Assembly: GCA_002291855.1 (NCBI GenBank)
Contig: DBAW01000093.1
Span: 974-11,343 of the forward strand
DNA: 10,370 nt
Direction of reading: 5' to 3'
DNA from: Sphingomonas sp. UBA1000
Lineage (GTDB): Bacteria; Pseudomonadota; Alphaproteobacteria; Sphingomonadales; Sphingomonadaceae
A program made the translations under genes and the position numbers. Each line of letters opens with the position of its first letter. The stretch's first letter is position 1. Positions 5,635 through 10,370 of this stretch are shown here, in pieces. Below the pieces are notes generated by a model. The model saw nothing but the letters and a program-made list of their open reading frames with translations, did not search any database and was not told the DNA's origin.

Positions 5635-5760
5635 GCTAGGGGTTTTGCGGATCGGGCAGGCAAGATTTCCCAAGCAGACTTTGACTGCCCGTCAGGGTTG
5701 CGACAGGCAAGATGCTGAAGCGGGAAGGTCGGGGATTAAGGTCCGTTGCGGACGCCGGCC

Positions 5761-6357
5761 TCAGACGCCGCTGCGGCGATGCCCCGGCATCATGCGGAAC
5801 AGGAAGGTCCGGCCATGCGCGAAATGATGGCGCAGCGCGCCCCCGACATGCAGCGCCAGCAGGGCAAGGATCAGGTAGAACAGGATTTCATGCGCATCAT
5901 GCGCGACCACCTGCAGCGCCTTGTCGCCTTCGACCGGCAGATAGGGCAGATCGAACAGCCCGAACCAGCTGAACGGCCGGCGCGGGCTGGCAGCGGAAAT
6001 CATCAGCCAGCCGGACACCGGCAGCGCGAACATCAGCAGATAGAAAAGGCCGTGCACCGCGTGCGCGGCCAGCGCCGTCATCCGGCCGATCGCGGCGGGC
6101 AAAGGCGGCGGCCGGTGGCCGAGCCGCCAGCCGAGACGCAGCACGCTCAGCACCAGCACGGTCATGCCGGCCGCCTTGTGCATGCCCATGGCCAGCCCGC
6201 GCACCGGCCCTTCCATATCCTCGGTCGCGACCGCGCCGATGATGTTGAGGATGATGAGCGCGGCGATCAGCCAGTGAAAGGCCATGGCGCCCCTCGAATA
6301 ACGGGCCTGCCCCGAAGCATCGGGGCCAAGGCCGGCGGCATCGAGGGGCGTTGCCAT
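5761..6357 (-). CDS. Cytochrome b561 family membrane protein
   Basis: The product has 198 residues and the four-helix plan of the prokaryotic b561 / Ni-hydrogenase cytochrome b fold. Hydrophobic helices lie near residues 26-45, 58-80, 98-120 and 153-176. Histidines in the helices are candidate haem ligands: H28 (AFHW), H60 (MGMHKAAG), H156 (HDAHE) and H170 (ALHVGG). H99 and H102 begin the third helix. Such proteins carry electrons in the inner membrane, commonly from ubiquinol or to superoxide; the partner here is not shown. The ATG at 6357 shares one base with the stop of the SapC gene (TGATG), so the two are translationally coupled. Termination is probably at the hairpin around 5496-5528 or before it. 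Confidence 0.88.
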   Translation of the reverse strand: MATPLDAAGLGPDASGQARYSRGAMAFHWLIAALIILNIIGAVATEDMEGPVRGLAMGMHKAAGMTVLVLSVLRLGWRLGHRPPPLPAAIGRMTALAAHAVHGLFYLLMFALPVSGWLMISAASPRRPFSWFGLFDLPYLPVEGDKALQVVAHDAHEILFYLILALLALHVGGALRHHFAHGRTFLFRMMPGHRRSGV

Positions 6358-7130
6358 CAGGCAGCCGCCTGAACGGGCAGCAGACCGCGCCCGGCCTGCC
6401 GGGCATAGATGTCACGCATCAGATCGAGCGAGAACAGGTGCGCCATGATCAGCGGCAGGATGCCATTCTGGTTCATCTTGCGCAACTGATCGCCGCGCAG
6501 GTCGCGCAGCTTTTCCTCGTTGACCATCTTGAACCCGCGATAGACGCTGGGTGCCGCGCCGTTTTCGCCCGGCGTGATCGTCACTTCGCCGTCCATCAGC
6601 AGGTCCATCTCGCGCAGTTCCTTGATGAACGCGCCGGTGCGCTGCGCCGAGGTTTCGAACTGCTCGCAGAACTGCAGGATCGCGCGCGTCCCCTCGGTCG
6701 GCTGACCGTTTTCGAACAGGACGACGCCGTCGCCATCGGGCTTCACCAGCCCCGCGGTCGGATCGAAGCACAGCGACAGTTCGCCCTGATTGGGGCCGAG
6801 CTGGGCGAGCATGAACGGATAGCGGCGGATATAGGCCGGGACATAGACCGGCGGATTGAACACGCCGGCATCGTCCAGAAACACGTTCACGCCTTCATTG
6901 AGGCCCATCAGCGCGAGCGGCACCGGATTTTCGGCGTCGGCGAAGATGATCGGATAGTGGCGCTGCACGAGCACGAACTCGTCGATCGTCACCGGGATCG
7001 CGTGGACGTTCTTGAGGAACGGCGCGCCGGTCAGCGTCTGGGTCTTCCAGTCGGCATGCTCGTTGGACGACAGCGGAACAAGGTCGTTGTACAGGATCGG
7101 CAGGCCCATGGGCTGCGGCGCGGTCGCCAT
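6357..7130 (-). CDS. SapC family protein
   Basis: The product has 257 residues, typical of the Pfam SapC family (PF07277), which is frequent in sphingomonads and caulobacters. It opens with LPILYNDLVPLSS, continues with a segment of the type 'IPVTIDEFVLVQRHYPIIFA' (about residues 45-64) and the YIRRYPF block (about 99-105), and ends in a charged helix-rich region. No signal peptide or membrane helix is visible. The family is named after an S-layer-related protein of Campylobacter; its biochemical role is unknown, and it is unrelated to the permease SapC of the SapABCDF peptide transporter. GGAG lies eight bases before the ATG. It follows the flavoprotein gene after 48 bases and overlaps cytochrome b561 by one base, which suggests an operon. 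Confidence 0.9.
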   Translation of the reverse strand: MATAPQPMGLPILYNDLVPLSSNEHADWKTQTLTGAPFLKNVHAIPVTIDEFVLVQRHYPIIFADAENPVPLALMGLNEGVNVFLDDAGVFNPPVYVPAYIRRYPFMLAQLGPNQGELSLCFDPTAGLVKPDGDGVVLFENGQPTEGTRAILQFCEQFETSAQRTGAFIKELREMDLLMDGEVTITPGENGAAPSVYRGFKMVNEEKLRDLRGDQLRKMNQNGILPLIMAHLFSLDLMRDIYARQAGRGLLPVQAAA

Positions 7131-7178
7131 GTCAGAAACTCCGGTGGTCGAAAGACAGTGAAAATGATGGTCGCCTGC

Positions 7179-8657
7179 TTATGGCGCGGCGGGCGGTGAC
7201 GCAAGCGGCACCAGCTTGCCGGGGTTCATCAGCCCCAGCGGGTCGAGCGCCTGCTTGACCGCGCGCAGCATGGCCAGCCGCACGGGATCGCCCAGCCGCG
7301 CAAACACGTCGCGCTTCATCTGGCCGATGCCATGCTCGGCCGAAATCGACCCGCCCGCCGCCGTCACCAGATCATAGACGAAATCGCTGATTGCCGGCCC
7401 CTGCCGCGTGATCCAGTCGGCCGGCGCACCGGCAGGCGCGCGGACATGGAAATGCACATTGCCGTCGCCCAGATGGCCAAAGCCGCTGGCATGGGTGCCG
7501 GGAAAGGCCCGCTCCGCCGCCGCCGCCGCATCGATCATGAAATCGGGCATCGCCACGACCGGCACCGAAATGTCATGCTGCACCGCGGGGCCTGCGGCTT
7601 TTTCCGCCGCCGACACCGATTCGCGGATGCGCCAGAACGCCGCCGCCTGCGCGCTGCTCGCGGCCGGCACGGCATCGCCGATCAGCCCGTCGCCAAGCGC
7701 CGACGCCAGCGCCGCCTCCAGCGCCGCGCCCACGCCCGCATCCCCCGTCGCCTCGATCAGCGCGTGCCAGCGATGATCACCGGCGAGCGGCGCGCGCGCG
7801 CCGGGCAGATAATCGAGCACGAGCGCCAGCGACTCGGCCGGGATGACCTCAAAGCTTTCAACCGCCAGCCCCGCCCCTTCCAGCCGGCGGAGCAGCGCGA
7901 GCGCGTCCTGGGGGCTGGCAAGCCCCGTCCAGGCAGTGACGGTCGCCGCAGGCCGGGGCACCAGCCTGAGCGTCGCCGCCGTGATGATGCCAAGCGTGCC
8001 TTCGGCCCCGATCAGCAGTTGGCGCAGATCCGGGCCGCGATTGTCCTTGCGCAGCGGCGTCAGGCCGTGAAGCACCGATCCGTCGGGCAGCACCGCCTCC
8101 AGCCCCAGCACCAGCGCCCCCATGGTGCCGAAGCGCAGCACCTGGGTGCCGCCGGCATTGGTGGCGCACAGCCCGCCGATCGTCGCCGATCCCTTCGCCC
8201 CGAGCGACAAGGGAAACCGCCAGCCCGCCGCCTCCGCCGCAACGTGCAGCACCTCGAGCACCACGCCTGCCTCGGCAACCGCCGTGCCGGCATCGGCATC
8301 GAGCGCGCGGATGCGGTTCATCCGCCGCAGCGACAGCAGCAGCGCCGAGCCGTCGGCAGGCGGCGTCGCGCCACCGACCATCGAGGTGTTGCCGCCCTGC
8401 GGCACCACCGGCACACGGTGCGCCGCGCACAGCGCGATCAGTGCTGCAACCTGTTCGGTCGACGCGGGACTGGCCAGCCAGTCCGCCCGCCCGTGATAGC
8501 GGCCGCGCCAGTCGGTGAGCCAGGGCGCGATGCGTTCGGGATCGGCGGTCAGCCCGTCGGGCCCGAGCAGCCGGGCGGCGGCGTCGAGGAAAGCGGCCGG
8601 GATCCGGCCGGGCGCGATGGACGGCGCAAGGCCGGCGGGGTTCACCAGAACAGACAC
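7179..8657 (-). CDS. FAD-linked D-2-hydroxyacid dehydrogenase (D-2-hydroxyglutarate/D-lactate type)
   Basis: From the GTG at 8657 the product has 492 residues, close to the family norm of 460-490. The N-terminal FAD_binding_4 domain shows PVVPQGGNTSMVGG (about 84-97), GAKGSATIGGLCATNAGG, RFGTMG and GAEGTLGIITAATLRL. The C-terminal FAD-oxidase domain has GHLGDGNVHFH (H395, H402) and SAEHGIGQMK (E441, H442), the metal and substrate residues of this group. The PQGGNT form of the first motif favours D-2-hydroxyglutarate dehydrogenase-like enzymes over D-lactate dehydrogenases, but the substrate is uncertain. An in-frame ATG at 8768 would add 37 Arg- and Cys-rich residues that do not look like the family. 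GTG at 8657 has AGGG upstream and is preferred; GTG at 8645 is another choice. Electrons may pass to the respiratory chain. Confidence 0.87.
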   Translation of the reverse strand: MSVLVNPAGLAPSIAPGRIPAAFLDAAARLLGPDGLTADPERIAPWLTDWRGRYHGRADWLASPASTEQVAALIALCAAHRVPVVPQGGNTSMVGGATPPADGSALLLSLRRMNRIRALDADAGTAVAEAGVVLEVLHVAAEAAGWRFPLSLGAKGSATIGGLCATNAGGTQVLRFGTMGALVLGLEAVLPDGSVLHGLTPLRKDNRGPDLRQLLIGAEGTLGIITAATLRLVPRPAATVTAWTGLASPQDALALLRRLEGAGLAVESFEVIPAESLALVLDYLPGARAPLAGDHRWHALIEATGDAGVGAALEAALASALGDGLIGDAVPAASSAQAAAFWRIRESVSAAEKAAGPAVQHDISVPVVAMPDFMIDAAAAAERAFPGTHASGFGHLGDGNVHFHVRAPAGAPADWITRQGPAISDFVYDLVTAAGGSISAEHGIGQMKRDVFARLGDPVRLAMLRAVKQALDPLGLMNPGKLVPLASPPAAP

Positions 8658-8793
8658 GCCAGCCCTGATACGGCAAAGCCGCAGCCGCGAAAACCGGCGG
8701 CGTTCGCACAAGCGGATCGCGATCGCACACCGTCGCAGTTCAGCCGGTGTTAAACTCGGCTGGGCCACGCGCTCCGGTCATGGGGCATTTGCG

Positions 8794-9246
8794 ATGAAAA
8801 ACGGCGCGATGGTCGCGGCACTGCTGGGCGTCAGCGGGCCGGCCGCCGCTTTGGCCGTGCCGTCCGCCGGGGGCGTGCAGATCGCGCAGTTGAACATCCA
8901 GCAGCGGGTGATCATCCGGGTTCCCACCCGCCCCGAACCGCCCGAGCGGCGGATGCGCTACCGCGAAAAGGATGGTCCCGAATGCATCGACGCCAGCGCG
9001 CTGGCCGGGGCGCAGGTGGGGCCGGACGGGGTCGATCTGCTGCTGAATGGCGGCACGCGGCTGCGCGCGCGGCTGAGCAATGCCTGCCCGTCGCTCAATT
9101 ATTATTCGGGCTTTTATGTGCGCCCGGGACGGGACGGGCGGATCTGCGAGGACCGCGACTCGATCCGCACCCGCGCCGGCGGGTCGTGCGAGATCGACCG
9201 GTTCCGCCGGCTCGTCCCCGACAAGCGCGACCGGCGGCGGCGCTGA
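8794..9246 (+). CDS. Small exported four-cysteine protein, function unknown
   Basis: The product has 150 residues. Lys2 followed by a hydrophobic stretch and AAALA (17-21) forms a signal peptide, with cleavage likely after residue 21, so the mature protein is periplasmic. The mature part has four cysteines, C64 (PECID), C98 (NACPS), C118 (RICED) and C132 (GSCEID), enough for two disulfides. The core includes DLLLNGGTRLRARL (81-94) and YYSGFYVRP (103-111), and the tail is very basic (KRDRRRR). I recall similar unnamed proteins in sphingomonads but know no function. It is divergent from the flavoprotein gene, and its ribosome binding site is weak. Confidence 0.75.
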   Translation: MKNGAMVAALLGVSGPAAALAVPSAGGVQIAQLNIQQRVIIRVPTRPEPPERRMRYREKDGPECIDASALAGAQVGPDGVDLLLNGGTRLRARLSNACPSLNYYSGFYVRPGRDGRICEDRDSIRTRAGGSCEIDRFRRLVPDKRDRRRR

Positions 9247-9280
9247 ACGCGGGCCTTTGCCCCGCCGGCCCGTGAAAATC

Positions 9281-9309
9281 TTGACATTCGCCCGGCTTTT
9301 GCCCATGCG
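9281..9309 (+). promoter_or_regulatory. Possible promoter of the DEAD-box helicase gene
   Basis: A perfect TTGACA at 9281-9286 lies 80 bases before the helicase ATG. The hexamer 17 bases further, CATGCG, is a poor -10, so only the -35 is convincing. An imperfect inverted repeat CGGGCC/GGCCCG (9250-9255, 9267-9272) just upstream, without a T-run, could belong to the end of the preceding gene. Confidence 0.33.
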
Positions 9310-9360
9310 CGGGCCACAGGATCAGGCGGAAACAGCCGCCATCCTATCCTCGGGAATTCG

Positions 9361-10370
9361 ATGAGCTTTGCCGATCTCGGCCTGTCCGACGAGCTTTTGA
9401 AAGCCGTCGGCGATTCCGGTTACAACGATCCGACGCCGATCCAGCGCCAGGCCATTCCTTCGGTGCTGATGGGGCGCGACCTGATCGGCATCGCGCAGAC
9501 CGGAACGGGCAAGACGGCAAGCTTCGTTCTGCCGATGATCGACGTGCTGGCACAGGGCCGCAGCCGCGCGCGGATGCCGCGCTCGCTGATCCTCGAGCCG
9601 ACGCGCGAACTGGCCGCGCAGGTCGCCGAAAACTTCGACAAATACGGCAAATATCACAAGCTTTCGATGGCGCTGCTGATCGGCGGCGTATCGATGGGCG
9701 ACCAGCAAAAGGCGCTGGAAAAAGGCGTCGACGTGCTGATCGCGACGCCCGGCCGGCTGATGGACCTGTTCCAGCGCGGCAACATCCTGTTGACGGGCTG
9801 CGAGCTGCTGGTGATCGACGAGGCGGACCGGATGCTCGACATGGGGTTTGTCCCCGATATCGAGGAAATCTGTTCCAAACTGCCCAAGACGCGCCAGACA
9901 TTGCTGTTTTCGGCCACCATGCCGCCGCCGATCAAGAAGCTGGCGGACAAGTTTCTCACCAACCCCAAATCGATCGAGGTCGCACGCCCGGCCAGCGCCA
10001 ATGCGCTGATCGAACAGCAGCTGGTCGAAACCGCCAGCCGCGACAAGCGCGAGACGCTGCGCCGCCTGCTGCGCGCCGACGATCTCAACACCGCGATCAT
10101 CTTTGCCAACCGCAAGACGACGGTGCGCGAACTGGCGACCAGCCTGAAGCGCTATGGCTTTGCCGTCGGCCAGATCCATGGCGACATGGAACAGCCCGAA
10201 CGGCTGCGCGAGCTTGACCGGTTCAAGGCCGGGGAGATCAACATCCTCGTCGCCTCCGACGTCGCGGCGCGCGGGCTGGACATCAAGGGCGTCAGCCATG
10301 TGTTCAACTTCGACGTGCCCTGGCACGCCGATGACTATGTCCACCGGATCGGTCGCACCGGCCGCGCCGG
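9361..10370 (+). CDS. DEAD-box ATP-dependent RNA helicase, RhlE type, 3' end cut by the window
   Basis: The first 336 residues contain every helicase motif in order: Q motif (F3 and TPIQRQAIP 25-33), motif I AQTGTGKT (45-52, K51), Ia PTRELAAQ (80-87), GG (108-109), Ib TPGRLMD (129-135), II DEAD (153-156), III SAT (184-186), IV IIFANRK, V ASDVAARGLDI and VI HRIGRTGR (328-335). The compact start MSFADLGLSDELLKAV and the MLDMGF after DEAD fit the RhlE/RhlB subgroup. Such enzymes unwind short RNA duplexes in ribosome assembly, RNA decay and cold adaptation. The missing C-terminus, usually a basic tail in RhlE, would settle the subgroup. Upstream, only GGGA precedes the ATG. Confidence 0.93.
   Translation, partial: MSFADLGLSDELLKAVGDSGYNDPTPIQRQAIPSVLMGRDLIGIAQTGTGKTASFVLPMIDVLAQGRSRARMPRSLILEPTRELAAQVAENFDKYGKYHKLSMALLIGGVSMGDQQKALEKGVDVLIATPGRLMDLFQRGNILLTGCELLVIDEADRMLDMGFVPDIEEICSKLPKTRQTLLFSATMPPPIKKLADKFLTNPKSIEVARPASANALIEQQLVETASRDKRETLRRLLRADDLNTAIIFANRKTTVRELATSLKRYGFAVGQIHGDMEQPERLRELDRFKAGEINILVASDVAARGLDIKGVSHVFNFDVPWHADDYVHRIGRTGRA

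Noticed and set aside
6357..7130. SapC as a permease of a Sap peptide transporter
   Set aside because: No membrane helices are present and the sequence fits the unrelated PF07277 SapC family.
8715..8724. GATCGCGATC palindrome in the divergent region
   Set aside because: A short self-complementary GC-rich word is expected by chance here; there is no second copy or spacing pattern to suggest an operator.
7332..8753. Plus-strand open frame of 473 codons
   Set aside because: Antisense shadow of the FAD-linked dehydrogenase; Arg/His/Gln-rich with no domain.
9322..10344. Minus-strand open frame of 340 codons
   Set aside because: Antisense to the DEAD-box helicase, which has all its motifs.

Overview
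The window looks like ordinary chromosome from a GC-rich alphaproteobacterium of the sphingomonad group (Sphingomonas, Sphingopyxis, Novosphingobium and relatives). The evidence is the combination of a CP4-like (class II) AroA, a TIGR02300/FYDLN acidic zinc-ribbon protein beside tRNA-Ala, a CpdR-type single-domain response regulator, a SapC-family protein and strongly GC-biased third codon positions. The genus call is an inference from gene content and style; no marker gene allows a firm species name.

Layout. Positions 1-2285 (minus) hold aroA (shikimate pathway) followed, with a 4-base GTGA overlap, by an exported Sel1-like repeat protein that runs off the left edge. Divergent from aroA is the FYDLN zinc-ribbon gene (2440-2754, plus), then three tandem hairpins and tRNA-Ala(GGC). 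A roughly 108-bp two-hairpin repeat with AGAGC/GCTCT ends (3053-3160) follows; it supplies the stop codon of a pyridoxamine-phosphate-oxidase-like flavoprotein gene (3156-3755, minus). Next come a clear intrinsic terminator, tRNA-Val(GAC) with its own promoter (minus), and cpdR (minus). Divergent from cpdR is an N-formylglutamate-amidohydrolase-family gene (4585-5463, plus).

The 297-base gap after that gene is not empty. It holds a minus-strand transcription unit with a sigma70-like promoter, a stable UUCG hairpin, an unpaired UUCCUCCCU segment and an intrinsic terminator. This is the architecture of the alphaproteobacterial alpha-r8/MmgR (Rfam suhB) small RNA family, and it is the best non-coding find here. 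To its right is a likely three-gene minus-strand operon: a D-2-hydroxyacid dehydrogenase flavoprotein, a SapC-family protein and a cytochrome b561, the last two overlapping by one base. Divergent from the flavoprotein gene is a small exported four-cysteine protein of unknown function. The window ends inside a DEAD-box RNA helicase of RhlE type.

Functionally the region is mostly housekeeping: aromatic amino acid synthesis, two tRNAs, cell-cycle proteolysis control, respiration and RNA remodelling. I see no phage, transposase, CRISPR array or toxin-antitoxin pair. The points worth a second look are the small RNA, the paired-hairpin repeat at the 3' end of a gene, the Sel1 gene coupled to aroA, and the hairpin cluster before tRNA-Ala.
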